The translations under genes were made by a program, and so were the position numbers. Positions 1 to 7,958 of a DNA stretch of 20,684 nucleotides are shown piece by piece. The notes under the pieces are model-generated. The model did not search any database and had not been told where the DNA came from. It saw only the letters and a program-made list of their open reading frames with translations. How positions within the stretch are numbered: position 1 is the stretch's first letter; every line of letters starts with the position of its first letter. Where the stretch lies: contig CAJORC010000328.1 in NCBI GenBank assembly GCA_905236615.1, forward strand, positions 1-20,684, in the 5' to 3' direction. Source of the DNA: an uncultured Lachnospiraceae bacterium (GTDB taxonomy: Bacteria; Bacillota; Clostridia; Lachnospirales; Lachnospiraceae).

Positions 1-257
1 ACAGACTGAACGTAAGGTCCTACTCCGCCGTCTTTATCGGGACCTTCATCATAAATAAGTCCGGTCTTTTCAAGAGTACGATTGATAATATCCACCGCAC
101 CTTCCATCTCACGGTTCTGATCGGTATCCTCGATACGGAGAATGTAATCCCCTCCTGCGTGCTTTGAAATAAGGTACGCATAAAGAGCTGTTCTTAAATT
201 TCCAACGTGCATCCTTCCTGTAGGTGAAGGAGCAAATCTTGTTCTAACCTTTGCCAT
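1..257 (-). CDS. gltX: Glutamyl-tRNA synthetase, N-terminal part (runs off left edge)
   Basis: Class I aminoacyl-tRNA synthetase that attaches glutamate to tRNA(Glu) in the cytoplasm. Only the first 85 codons are present. The start [14 protein letters not shown] is followed by the class I HIGH-type motif (HVGN), then RTALYAYL and RIEDTDQNR, all typical of the GltX nucleotide-binding fold. The ATG at 257 is the only sensible start, although its ribosome site (GAGG about 14 bases upstream) is weak. It lies 30 bases downstream of the small membrane-protein gene and probably shares its transcript. Nothing in the visible part suggests damage. A glutaminyl-tRNA synthetase or a non-discriminating GluRS cannot be excluded from this fragment alone, but the N-terminus reads as bacterial GltX. 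Confidence 0.93.
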   Translation of the reverse strand, partial: MAKVRTRFAPSPTGRMHVGNLRTALYAYLISKHAGGDYILRIEDTDQNREMEGAVDIINRTLEKTGLIYDEGPDKDGGVGPYVQS

Positions 258-287
258 TTGTTTAACTAAAACCTCGTTTCCTAACAA

Positions 288-851
288 TTATTTCGTAAAA
301 TCATTATCAACTTCCCTGTAGATAAGTTCATCAGTTTCTCTGAACTTTACTCTTTCAGTTCCGTCAATTGAATGCATGAGCACACGAATGTAATATATAA
401 GATGAATAAATGCTGAAGCGATACCTAAACCGGTCTCATCTTCAACTTTATTTCCTGTTATAAGTGCATAAACACGGGCATAAAGATCGCCATAGTAAAT
501 AACCGATATCGCTATTGAAAGAAGCGGACCGACATAAGGTATAAAATTAGAGACTGTAGAACATGCTACACTCACAATAAGCCAGAGCCATTTATACACG
601 TCCACCGGAATATCAACCAAAAGAACGTGTACATTCTTGAGTCCGTCTGAGATCTCACTCGCAAGAATATACGCATTATAGAAAGGTATCCATGCGTAAG
701 CGGGTTTCTCGTAGTCCAATATTTTAAAGACTTTCATAAGTACTAATGAATTTAAAACATAAACTATTGCAAGAGCAATAAGAATAGCTCCCATAATAAC
801 CATTAGCCCGAGACCAATTATCCCTATACCTAATAAATCTTCATAATCCAT
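288..851 (-). CDS. Small polytopic membrane protein of unknown function
   Basis: 187-residue integral membrane protein. A long hydrophobic N-terminal helix (about residues 7-38) is followed by a motif around residues 48-66 (YEKPAYAWIPFYNAYILA). Further helices lie near 85-120, and a polar, charged tail follows residue 160. The AWIPFYNAY-type motif is seen in several small Firmicutes membrane proteins of the DUF5684-like type, but I cannot assign a function. The start at 851 has a strong AAGGAGG ribosome site ten bases upstream. The gene is first in a likely two-gene unit with gltX and is driven by a promoter at 949-977. There is no catalytic motif. Confidence 0.8.
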   Translation of the reverse strand: MDYEDLLGIGIIGLGLMVIMGAILIALAIVYVLNSLVLMKVFKILDYEKPAYAWIPFYNAYILASEISDGLKNVHVLLVDIPVDVYKWLWLIVSVACSTVSNFIPYVGPLLSIAISVIYYGDLYARVYALITGNKVEDETGLGIASAFIHLIYYIRVLMHSIDGTERVKFRETDELIYREVDNDFTK

Positions 852-904
852 AAAATCCTAGCCTCCTTTTTTTCACACACACATATTTCCATCCCTTAAA
901 AATA

Positions 905-943
905 AAGAACAATGCTTGAATCTCATTAAGAAATTCAAGCATT
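905..943 (-). terminator. Terminator hairpin of the ABC/GldG/DUF4340 operon
   Basis: A perfect 11-bp inverted repeat AATGCTTGAAT (911-921) / ATTCAAGCATT (933-943) with an 11-base loop. On the minus strand it is followed by a T-rich run (TTCTTTATTTTT). Position and tail fit an intrinsic terminator for the operon ending at 983. The stem is AT-rich and may leak into the downstream membrane protein gene and gltX. Confidence 0.65.
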
Positions 944-948
944 TATCC

Positions 949-977
949 ATTCTACACCAACGCCTTTATATTTGCAA
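949..977 (-). promoter_or_regulatory. Sigma-A promoter for the membrane protein-gltX unit
   Basis: Reading on the minus strand, TTGCAA (977-972) and TAGAAT (954-949) are separated by exactly 17 bases. The -35 lies 6 bases past the stop codon of the preceding DUF4340 gene. The expected start of transcription (about 942) falls at the edge of the hairpin at 911-943, so the same hairpin would sit at the 5' end of the new transcript. Confidence 0.6.
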
Positions 978-982
978 GTTTT

Positions 983-1534
983 CTATTCCGCTTTCAGACT
1001 TTCGGGGTCAGTATCAAAATCATTATAAAGAGTTGTGGAAATCGTGTACACCTTTGAACTGTCATCACCAATATAACAATAATATTCGTTAGTAATCGTG
1101 TTCTGTATACCCAGATTTACGGTTAAGCTTTCTCCTCCTGATGTTTCGGCCTTTATAACGTTTGACGGTTCTTTTAAGCCAAAACTGTCAAGATTGACAT
1201 CATCTCCGGTTAAAGTTTTCTTTGCGGAAAGATCTGCCAGATCAGAGGTCATGGATGAAGGTTTTGCAGCATTTAAGCTTGCTGAACCGTAATACCAGAG
1301 TCCATCATCCTTTTTGTCGATCTTAACGTCTTTTCCGTCATATTTCCAGCTTAATGAAACGATCTCATCTGCGCTGATACTGCTTATGGACGTTCCCTTC
1401 TCTTCTGCCTCGGAAGCAGCTTCAGAAGCTGCTTCTTCACTCTCGTTAAAATTCTTCATGCATAAATATCCGACTATACAGATCAGGAGTACGGCAAGGA
1501 GAATGACCAGATTTCTTATCTGCTTTTTATCCAT
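983..1534 (-). CDS. DUF4340 domain membrane-anchored protein
   Basis: 183-residue protein that is third in an ABC-transporter operon. An N-terminal anchor helix (about residues 7-27) is followed by an Ala/Ser/Glu-rich linker (about 32-46) and an extracytoplasmic domain. The domain shows the DUF4340 pattern: a modified residue/lysine-rich opening, then WYYGSASLNAAKPS, LTGDDVNLDSFGLKEP and a closing YYCYIGDDSSKVYTI segment. DUF4340 proteins commonly follow GldG-type ABC genes; their role is unknown. An in-frame ATG at 1558 would add 8 residues, but the ATG at 1534 is preceded by AAGGAGG eight bases upstream and overlaps the previous stop as TGATG, so 1534 is preferred. Confidence 0.85.
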   Translation of the reverse strand: MDKKQIRNLVILLAVLLICIVGYLCMKNFNESEEAASEAASEAEEKGTSISSISADEIVSLSWKYDGKDVKIDKKDDGLWYYGSASLNAAKPSSMTSDLADLSAKKTLTGDDVNLDSFGLKEPSNVIKAETSGGESLTVNLGIQNTITNEYYCYIGDDSSKVYTISTTLYNDFDTDPESLKAE

Positions 1535-3663
1535 CAGCGTTTCCTCCTTCTGTACCATACAACTATTCCGGTAATAAGTGTAGCAAGCGGCAGTACGAGT
1601 ATCAGCAGGAATGAAAGGAGCATTGCTGTACCGGCATTAACCGTAAGATATTCATTGCTGAAGCTCTTAGCAGGAATAGTCGTGTTGATCTTCTGATCCA
1701 CCATATCATTCAAAGCATTTGTAACCATTGAAACATTGGCACCTACGACGTTCATGTCGATCTCATCCTCAAAAATATAATCTGTTGAGAATGCGGCAAT
1801 CTTTGCATTTGTATCAGAATCACTGATATAAACTGCTATATCGAAAGGTCCGCTCTGGTCACCTTCGGATCTGGCTGAGCTATCAGCGTTGTTTAAATCT
1901 TTCTTTAAGTATGAATCTTTTGAAGTAACAAGTGCTTCTTCAAGTTCTGCATTACTTGGTACCGCATCGTTGCTTACCGTAAATGCTGAAGCCTGAGGCG
2001 CAAGAACCGGCAGGTTTGACGCAAGCAGCGAATTTGTCAGGGTAGTGCTTTCCACCTGAGGAAGAAGGTAAATCGGGTTCTGCACCATCTTGTTCTGATC
2101 TGCTTCAAATACTATTCCGTTTTCATGGTTTACACCGTAAGCCTTAAGGACAGAGTCGATATTCGGTGTCTCCTCTGAAGTATAGTTCAAAGTGATTATC
2201 AGCTTTCCGCCTTTTTTTAGATAATTGCTGATCTTTTCGGCGTCATCTTTTGAATAATCTCCCTTAGGTGAAAGGATCATTACTGCCGAAGCATCATCAG
2301 GTATGGCATCAGCGCCTATGAGCTGTAATTCCTCAGTCTCGATATTCTGTTTGTCAATGGCACTCTTAAGTCTCGTGAAATCAGAAAGAGAAGCTTCGTT
2401 GTGTCCGGTTATAACATAAAGCTTCGGCAGATCATCGCTTGTTACATAAGAAATAGCCGAAGTTATCTGGCCTTCACCGTCGTAAGCGGTTCTTGTCTGC
2501 TGGTAAGTCTGATAGTCTATATCACTTTCATAAAGAGATGAGGTTGAAATAACCTTTGAATGCTCTCCCGCAACAACAATCAGTGATCCGATCGTAACGT
2601 TATCGCTTGTAAACTGCTGTGCAAATGTAGGATCAAGTGTAGGGTCTTTATAAACTACCTTTACATGATCTGATAATTCACTGTACTGTGTTAAAGTATT
2701 TGTAACTTCTTTATAATCGTAATTTTCAAGCTGCTCTTTCGTTCCGAGGACATAGATCGTTATATCCTTATCCAGAGCAGTGATAAAGTCTTTAGAGTCT
2801 TTTGTAAGTGTGAACATCCGGTTACTTGTAAGGTCAAACTGGGAATAAACACCGGGAATCTGACCAACCAGAAGGTTAACCGCAATGCTGATGGCTATGG
2901 CGATCACGATCACAAGGTTTGAATAAACCGAAAGGGACAGGGTATTTTTTGAAATACTGTAACGTCTCTTCATGATCGACTGATAAGTAAGGAAAAGCAT
3001 CAGCACGATAACGGTTATGAAATAAACGGCTTCTTTTACATCAAAAACACCTGTCATGAAATTATCAAGACGGCCAAGGAAATCAAAAGCATTTAAGTAT
3101 TTTGCCGGATTGTCACCGGAACTTGTAAGAATGCTTACAATACCTTTCATAAGGAAAGTCAGGAAAAGCACGATAAATGAGATAACGGCAGCTATCACCT
3201 GACTTTCTGTGATCGAGGAAATAAATACTCCAACCGCGATACATGCAGCACCGAAAAGGAAATAACCTGCTACTGCAAGATAGGAGCCGGCATAATCAAC
3301 CTTTCCGAAAGGTGTCAGTATCAAAGGAAAGAGACACGAAACAATTACCGGTACACAGAAGATTGCAATTACGGCAAGATATTTACCGAGAACTATCTTT
3401 ACCACGGAAACCGGCGATGTCAGCAGGAGCTGGTCGGTTTTCTGTCTCTGCTCTTCTGCAAGTATCCTCATCGTAAGTATCGGTGTCATTATCAGCAGAA
3501 CGAAAAGGACGTTATCCATGACATTAGCTGTCGAAGTACTCATGCCGACAAAGTTGTTTGCCATTAAATAAATACCGATAACAAAAAGATTTACAGCAAT
3601 AAAAAGGCAGCCTGTTACAGAATAAAAATACTGCCTCAATTCCTTCTTAAATATAGCAAGCAT
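1534..3663 (-). CDS. ABC-2 type permease fused to a GldG-type domain
   Basis: 709-residue membrane protein, the membrane part of an ABC exporter-like system. The first ~235 residues are an ABC-2 permease with about six helices and the conserved segment RILAEEQRQKTDQLLLTSP near residues 66-84. A further helix near 245-265 leads into a large extracytoplasmic GldG-like region (about 270-650) with a glutamine-amidotransferase-like fold signature (VITGHNEASL, DDASAVMILSPKGDYS, LKKGGKLIITLN). A C-terminal helix ends in a basic YRRRKR tail. In Bacteroidetes the permease and GldG are separate genes of the gliding system; the fused form is usual in Clostridia and its substrate is unknown. The start overlaps the ATPase stop as TAATG and has an AAGGAGG site. 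Confidence 0.9.
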   Translation of the reverse strand: MLAIFKKELRQYFYSVTGCLFIAVNLFVIGIYLMANNFVGMSTSTANVMDNVLFVLLIMTPILTMRILAEEQRQKTDQLLLTSPVSVVKIVLGKYLAVIAIFCVPVIVSCLFPLILTPFGKVDYAGSYLAVAGYFLFGAACIAVGVFISSITESQVIAAVISFIVLFLTFLMKGIVSILTSSGDNPAKYLNAFDFLGRLDNFMTGVFDVKEAVYFITVIVLMLFLTYQSIMKRRYSISKNTLSLSVYSNLVIVIAIAISIAVNLLVGQIPGVYSQFDLTSNRMFTLTKDSKDFITALDKDITIYVLGTKEQLENYDYKEVTNTLTQYSELSDHVKVVYKDPTLDPTFAQQFTSDNVTIGSLIVVAGEHSKVISTSSLYESDIDYQTYQQTRTAYDGEGQITSAISYVTSDDLPKLYVITGHNEASLSDFTRLKSAIDKQNIETEELQLIGADAIPDDASAVMILSPKGDYSKDDAEKISNYLKKGGKLIITLNYTSEETPNIDSVLKAYGVNHENGIVFEADQNKMVQNPIYLLPQVESTTLTNSLLASNLPVLAPQASAFTVSNDAVPSNAELEEALVTSKDSYLKKDLNNADSSARSEGDQSGPFDIAVYISDSDTNAKIAAFSTDYIFEDEIDMNVVGANVSMVTNALNDMVDQKINTTIPAKSFSNEYLTVNAGTAMLLSFLLILVLPLATLITGIVVWYRRRKR

Positions 3664-4619
3664 TATTTATCCCCCTCCTTAGAAGCGCCTGTGAGTTTTA
3701 AGTATACATCTTCGAGTGAAAGTACGTCTGAGTGCATATCAAGTACGGGAAGTGATTTTTCAGCCATACGTCTGAAGACTTCTTCCCTGATGTCAACTGA
3801 AGAATTGCTTTCTATGACAGCCTTTGAACAACCTCTTTCTCCGGAGGCTTCAAATCTGATATTCTTAACAGCATCCAGACCTTCCAGGGCTTTTTTAACT
3901 TCATTTTCAGAAGAACGGACAAGAAGGTGCATGGTATTTGCGTCGCTCATGGAATTTGCAAGCTTGTCGGGAGTATCCGAAGCAACAAGCTTTCCGTGAG
4001 AGATGACCATTATATGATCACAGACTGCACTGATCTCCTGCAGAATGTGGGAGCTTAAAATAACTGTATGCTTTTCACCGAGAGATTTGATAAGTTCCCT
4101 GATCTCGATGATCTGTTTGGGATCAAGGCCGACTGTAGGCTCGTCAAGGATAATGATGTCGGGAGTTCCGAGGATAGCTTCGGCAATTCCGACTCTCTGG
4201 CGATAACCTTTTGAAAGGTTCCTGATAAGACGTCCTCTCATGTCGGAGATCTTTGTACGCTCCATGACATTATTGATCTCTGCGGCTCTTTCGGATTTTT
4301 TTATCTGTTTTAATTCAGCAGCAAAGCCCAGATACTCTTCTACCGTCATTTCCATGTAAAGAGGCGGTATTTCCGGAAGATATCCGATATGTTTCTTTGC
4401 TTCGATGGGCTCTTTCAAAATATCGTGACCATCGATAAGAACCGTACCTTCGCTTGCTGCGAGATAACCTGTTATCATGTTCATTGTAGTTGATTTTCCG
4501 GCACCGTTCGGACCAAGAAATCCATATATACGTCCGGACTCAATCTTGAAATCAAGATGATCAACAGCAGTATTGCTGCCATAACGTTTAGTCAGATTTT
4601 TTACTTCTAACAAGATCAT
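3663..4619 (-). CDS. ABC transporter ATP-binding protein (GldA-like)
   Basis: 318-residue ATPase that powers the permease encoded next. Walker A GPNGAGKS is at 36-43, the Q-loop region is near GYLPEIPPLYMEMTV (79-93), the ABC signature LSKGYRQR is at 135-142, and Walker B IIILDEP is at 155-161. A switch-histidine region (SSHILQE) follows. The extra ~90 residues past the ATPase core match the C-terminal accessory domain of CcmA/NatA/GldA-type ATPases. Start choice is uncertain: the ATG at 4619 lies only one base past AGAGGG, whereas the in-frame TTG at 4613 has a 7-base spacing to the same site and would shorten the protein by two residues. First gene of the three-gene operon; I did not find a convincing promoter for it. 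Confidence 0.92.
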   Translation of the reverse strand: MILLEVKNLTKRYGSNTAVDHLDFKIESGRIYGFLGPNGAGKSTTMNMITGYLAASEGTVLIDGHDILKEPIEAKKHIGYLPEIPPLYMEMTVEEYLGFAAELKQIKKSERAAEINNVMERTKISDMRGRLIRNLSKGYRQRVGIAEAILGTPDIIILDEPTVGLDPKQIIEIRELIKSLGEKHTVILSSHILQEISAVCDHIMVISHGKLVASDTPDKLANSMSDANTMHLLVRSSENEVKKALEGLDAVKNIRFEASGERGCSKAVIESNSSVDIREEVFRRMAEKSLPVLDMHSDVLSLEDVYLKLTGASKEGDK

Positions 4620-4719
4620 TCCCTCTCTTTACTTCTATTTTTAGTCGTTTCAAGACACTGTATCGTATATTACTCTCCATATGTGACGGATTTGTGAAGC
4701 TGATATTTAAATAGTCATA

Positions 4720-4751
4720 AGAAAAGACGGCTATACGCTTATAGCCGCCTT
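4720..4751 (-). terminator. Intrinsic terminator of xpt
   Basis: A perfect 8-bp stem CGGCTATA (4728-4735) / TATAGCCG (4740-4747) with a 4-base loop. On the minus strand it is followed by TCTTTTCTTATG. It lies directly after the xpt stop (4756) and isolates xpt from the ABC operon. Confidence 0.8.
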
Positions 4752-4755
4752 GTTT

Positions 4756-5328
4756 TCAGTCTTCGAACTCGATCTGTCCGCTCTTCATTGATTTTATCCT
4801 TGCAAGTGAGTATATCTCAAAACCTGCACCTTCCAGCTTTTTCCTTCCCGGCTGGAAAGTTTTTTCAATAAGTATTCCAACACCGCCGATAGTTGCATGA
4901 GCCATTCTGAGAAGCCTTATGGCTCCGGTAACAGCTTCGCCGTTTGCAAGAAAATCATCTATGATGAGGCAGTGATCTTCTGCTTTAAGAAATTTCGGTG
5001 AAGCGGTAAGTTCATATGTCTTTGCCGTTGTGAAGGAAGTAACTTCAGTCTGTAAAAGACTTCCGTTTAATATCTTTGAAGGCTGCTTTTTTAATATTAC
5101 CAAAGGTACCTTCATTGCTTTTGCAGTCATCATGGCAGGGGCAATGCCTGAACTTTCGATAGTTACAACTTTCGTTATGCCTTCATTCTTAAAATGCTCC
5201 GCAAAATCTTCCGCCATTGCTTCCATCAGTTCTATATCTACCTGATGTGTAATAAAACTGTCAACTTTTAATACATCAGAATTGATCGCTCTTCCGTCAG
5301 ATAAGATCTTGTCTTTTAACAATTGCAT
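4756..5328 (-). CDS. xpt: Xanthine phosphoribosyltransferase
   Basis: Purine salvage enzyme that converts xanthine and PRPP to XMP and pyrophosphate in the cytoplasm. The 190 residues match the family length. Characteristic stretches are VLKVDSFITHQVD, TKVVTIESSGIAPAMM, the PRPP-binding segment CLIIDDFLANGEAV and VGILIEKTFQPGR. The ATG at 5328 sits seven bases after GGAGGT. The ATG at 5334 is too close to that site, and the in-frame upstream extension to 5436 runs through the promoter, so both are rejected. Many Firmicutes xpt genes carry a purine riboswitch; here the leader is about 27 bases and cannot hold one. Divergent from glgC. Confidence 0.94.
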   Translation of the reverse strand: MQLLKDKILSDGRAINSDVLKVDSFITHQVDIELMEAMAEDFAEHFKNEGITKVVTIESSGIAPAMMTAKAMKVPLVILKKQPSKILNGSLLQTEVTSFTTAKTYELTASPKFLKAEDHCLIIDDFLANGEAVTGAIRLLRMAHATIGGVGILIEKTFQPGRKKLEGAGFEIYSLARIKSMKSGQIEFED

Positions 5329-5361
5329 ACTCATACCTCCATCTGAATATCTATTAAAGAT

Positions 5362-5390
5362 AGTATAGCCCATTTTGTGAATATTTTCTA
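5362..5390 (-). promoter_or_regulatory. Probable xpt promoter
   Basis: On the minus strand TAGAAA (5390-5385) and TATACT (5367-5362) are separated by 17 bases. The -10 is strong and the -35 matches four of six consensus bases. Transcription would start near 5355 and leave a very short leader. Confidence 0.55.
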
Positions 5391-5418
5391 GACATAAAAA
5401 TAAATCAACCATCAACTT

Positions 5419-5444
5419 GCATAAATTTTGCAACAAAATTATGC
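5419..5444. repeat. Imperfect palindrome between xpt and glgC, possible operator
   Basis: GCATAAATTTTG (5419-5430) faces CAAAATTATGC (5434-5444), complementary apart from one extra A, with a 3-base centre. It lies between the two divergent promoters, about 30 bases from each, where a regulator binding site would be expected. It does not match the cre or PurBox consensus as I know them. Confidence 0.4.
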
Positions 5445-5451
5445 ATGTTTT

Positions 5452-5485
5452 GTGGAATTATAGAGTGTTTAGTGGTATTATAGAG
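5452..5485 (+). promoter_or_regulatory. glgC promoter region with a 14-bp direct repeat
   Basis: GTGGAATTATAGAG (5452-5465) and GTGGTATTATAGAG (5472-5485) are 13/14 identical and lie 20 bp apart, two helical turns. The second copy contains an extended -10 (TGG then TATTAT, 5473-5481) in good position for glgC. No good -35 is seen at 17 bases. Confidence 0.45.
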
Positions 5486-5523
5486 ATGTATTTAATTAAA
5501 TCCAAAAACGGAGGGAAGTTTTA

Positions 5524-6666
5524 ATGAAGCAGATAAGTATGCTGGCAATGATACTTGCCGGCGGTCGCGGCAGCAGACTTAAAGAGCTTACCAATAAGGT
5601 TGCGAAGCCTGCTGTTTCATACGGCGGCAAATATCGTATCATCGATTTTCCGCTCAGTAACTGTGCAAATAGCGGGGTTGATGTAGTAGGTGTTCTTACA
5701 CAGTACGAGTCAGTACTCCTAAACAGCTATGTCGCTGCAGGTGGTCGTTGGGGGCTTGATACACGAGACAGCGGCGTATTCGTTCTTACACCCAGAGAAA
5801 AGGCAGAACAGGGTCTCGATGTATATCGCGGAACAGCTGATGCTATTTCTCAGAATATCGATTTTATCGATCAGTATAATCCTGAATATCTTCTCGTTCT
5901 TTCAGGAGATCACATTTACAAGATGAATTATGACCAGATGCTTGATGAACACAAGCGTCAGAATGCAGATGCAACTATCGCTGTTTTAAGTGTACCGCTT
6001 AAAGAAGCCAGCCGTTTTGGAATAATGAATACCGATGAGAACGGCAAGATTGTTGAATTTGAGGAAAAACCGGAGCATCCGAAGAGCACACTTGCTTCAA
6101 TGGGTATCTATATCTTCAACTGGAAGCTTCTTAGAAAAATGCTCATAACTGATATGAAGGATAATGAGTCGGATCATGATTTCGGTAAGAATATCATTCC
6201 TCAGATGCTTTCAGAAGGCAAAAATCTTATAGCTTACCAATTCAAGGGTTACTGGAAAGATGTAGGAACCATCGATTCACTCTGGGAAGCAAATATGGAT
6301 CTTCTTGATGAGAAAAAGAAGGATCTCAATCTTGATGACCATACATGGAGAATCTATTCGGAAGATATCTCCGCACCTCCGGCATATATAGGTAAAAATG
6401 CAAAAGTAGAAAAAGTATATCTGACACAGGGCAGCCGTGCAGAAGGAAATGTTAAGAATTCCGTTCTCTTTACTGATACAGTTGTTGCGGAAGGGGCAAC
6501 AGTTATTGATTCGGTTCTTATGCCCTGTGTTGTTGTTGAAGAAGGCGCAACGGTTATCAGAGCCCTCGTTGCGGATAAGGTTAAGATCGGTAAGGGCGCA
6601 AAAGTAGGAAGTGCAGACAGTGAAAACATCCTGCTTGTTTCAAAAAATGTGAAAGGGGCAGAATAA
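5524..6666 (+). CDS. glgC: Glucose-1-phosphate adenylyltransferase, catalytic subunit
   Basis: Makes ADP-glucose from glucose-1-phosphate and ATP, the committed step of bacterial glycogen synthesis. The nucleotide-binding motif GGRGSRL is at 13-19, followed by [15 protein letters not shown], the YRGTADAI segment, [11 protein letters not shown] (Asp for metal) and [10 protein letters not shown] in the sugar-phosphate site. A C-terminal left-handed beta-helix region with hexapeptide repeats begins near residue 285. At 380 residues it is a normal Firmicutes GlgC. The ribosome site GGAGGG lies eight bases before the ATG. glgD follows after a single base, so the two subunits are co-translated. Confidence 0.96.
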   Translation: MKQISMLAMILAGGRGSRLKELTNKVAKPAVSYGGKYRIIDFPLSNCANSGVDVVGVLTQYESVLLNSYVAAGGRWGLDTRDSGVFVLTPREKAEQGLDVYRGTADAISQNIDFIDQYNPEYLLVLSGDHIYKMNYDQMLDEHKRQNADATIAVLSVPLKEASRFGIMNTDENGKIVEFEEKPEHPKSTLASMGIYIFNWKLLRKMLITDMKDNESDHDFGKNIIPQMLSEGKNLIAYQFKGYWKDVGTIDSLWEANMDLLDEKKKDLNLDDHTWRIYSEDISAPPAYIGKNAKVEKVYLTQGSRAEGNVKNSVLFTDTVVAEGATVIDSVLMPCVVVEEGATVIRALVADKVKIGKGAKVGSADSENILLVSKNVKGAE

Positions 6667-6667
6667 A

Positions 6668-7789
6668 ATGGCTAAAGCATTCGGCATTATTGCTTCAACA
6701 CCCAGAAGAATAAATATAAGAGGTTTACAGGATTATCGTCCTGCCGCAGCTTTCTCTTTCTGCGGAAGATACAGGGTTATCGATTTCCCTATTTCAAACC
6801 TTTCAAACAGTGGAATTAATAATATACAGGTATATCTTCATGATAACCCGCGTTCTCTTACAGAGCACTTAGGAACAGGACGTCATTACAATATTAACTC
6901 GAAGCGCGGCAAGATCCAGCTTCTTTACGGAAGACAGGGATTTGTAAACGATATTTATGATACTGATGTTTCCGAGTATCTTACCAATATTGACTATATC
7001 CGCCGTATGATGCAGGATTATGTTGTTATAATGCCCAGTTACATGGTATTTAAGCAGGATTTCGAAGCACTCTTAAATCTTCATGTAGAATCGGGAATGG
7101 ATATTACCATGCTTTATCACAAGGTTGATAATGCAAGAGATCATTTCCTTAACTGCCGTTATCTCACACTTGATAAAGAGCGAAATGTTCTTTCAATAGA
7201 AGACAATAACGGAAACACAAAGGAAAAGAACATTTACATGGACACCTGCATCATGAAGAAGTCACTCTTCATTGAGCTTGTAAAGAAAACAGTTGAATAC
7301 TCTTCTGCTTTCTCTCTTGCCCAGATGATAGATGTTAAATGTAAAGAAGGCAAGCTTAAGATCAAGGGTATCGCCCACAAGGGATATTTTGCAGCTATAG
7401 ATGATTTTACAAGCTATTACGATGCAAATATCTCACTGCTTGAAAATGATTCCATCAGGGAAGTATTCCGTCATGACTGGACTATTTATACAAGAACAAC
7501 CGACTCCAGTCCTTCGAAGATCACTGAAAGCGCACATGTAACCGGTTCACTTATTTCAAACGGATGCACTATCGAGGGTACTGTTGAGAACAGTATCATC
7601 GGTCGTGGCGTACACGTTGCAAAAGGAGCTGTTGTTAAGAATTCGATACTCCTTGCTTATGCAAAAGTCGGTGAAAATGTTACTGTTGACTGTCAGATAG
7701 TTGATAAATGGGCTAATATTTCCAGGACAAAGGAACTCATCGGAAAACCTTACGAACCCGGATATATCCGCCGCAGGGATATTATTTAA
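6668..7789 (+). CDS. glgD: GlgD, regulatory subunit of ADP-glucose pyrophosphorylase
   Basis: 373-residue paralogue of GlgC. The overall fold markers remain (FCGRYRVIDFPISNLSNSGI, a YYDANISLL segment, C-terminal hexapeptide repeats such as VTGSLISNGCTIEGTVENSIIGRGV). The catalytic N-terminal glycine-rich loop is missing: the start reads MAKAFGIIASTPRRINIRGL instead of LAGGRGSRL, and the SGDHIYK stretch is replaced by MPSYMVFK. This is the pattern of the non-catalytic GlgD that modulates GlgC in Firmicutes heterotetramers. An AAAGGGG ribosome site is inside the end of glgC. The pair ends at the terminator at 7813-7863. Confidence 0.94.
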   Translation: MAKAFGIIASTPRRINIRGLQDYRPAAAFSFCGRYRVIDFPISNLSNSGINNIQVYLHDNPRSLTEHLGTGRHYNINSKRGKIQLLYGRQGFVNDIYDTDVSEYLTNIDYIRRMMQDYVVIMPSYMVFKQDFEALLNLHVESGMDITMLYHKVDNARDHFLNCRYLTLDKERNVLSIEDNNGNTKEKNIYMDTCIMKKSLFIELVKKTVEYSSAFSLAQMIDVKCKEGKLKIKGIAHKGYFAAIDDFTSYYDANISLLENDSIREVFRHDWTIYTRTTDSSPSKITESAHVTGSLISNGCTIEGTVENSIIGRGVHVAKGAVVKNSILLAYAKVGENVTVDCQIVDKWANISRTKELIGKPYEPGYIRRRDII

Positions 7790-7812
7790 AAATATAAACC
7801 TCTTTTTTTTCG

Positions 7813-7863
7813 AGACGTACCAAGAGTTATCTGTTGCTTTTGGTACGTCTTGTGTTTTATTTT
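7813..7863 (+). terminator. Strong intrinsic terminator of glgCD
   Basis: 14-bp stem AGACGTACCAAGAG (7813-7826) / CTTTTGGTACGTCT (7837-7850), one G-U pair, 10-base loop, followed by TGTGTTTTATTTT. Confidence 0.85.
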
Positions 7864-7881
7864 AAACTTTACATTTATCTG

Positions 7882-7910
7882 TTTTTTTAGCTTTTCTATT
7901 ATGTTATGAT
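7882..7910 (+). promoter_or_regulatory. Weak candidate promoter of the diguanylate cyclase gene
   Basis: TATGAT (7905-7910) with TTTTTT 17 bases upstream. The -35 is poor, so this is tentative. No sigma-28 -10 (GCCGATAA) is present here. Confidence 0.35.
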
Positions 7911-7958
7911 AAAAGTGATTTAATGCATCAAGTCGCTGAAAAGTAGAGGGGTAAGAGT

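Noticed and set aside
1413..1435. Near-perfect 23-bp palindrome GAAGCAGCTTC / GAAGCTGCTTC
   Set aside because: It lies inside the DUF4340 gene, where it encodes the repeated Glu-Ala-Ala-Ser linker. Alternating codons for a low-complexity stretch explain it without a separate function.
5329..5436. Longer xpt product starting at 5436
   Set aside because: The extension (MLQNLCKLMVDLF...) is unlike the Xpt family, crosses the predicted promoter, and has no ribosome site. GGAGGT fits the ATG at 5328.
5329..5523. Purine riboswitch ahead of xpt
   Set aside because: The conserved three-way-junction core is absent on the minus strand, and the likely leader is too short.
7862..7869. TAAACTTT ahead of the diguanylate cyclase, resembling a sigma-28 -35
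   Set aside because: No GCCGATAA-like -10 follows at the required distance, so it is most likely chance in AT-rich DNA.
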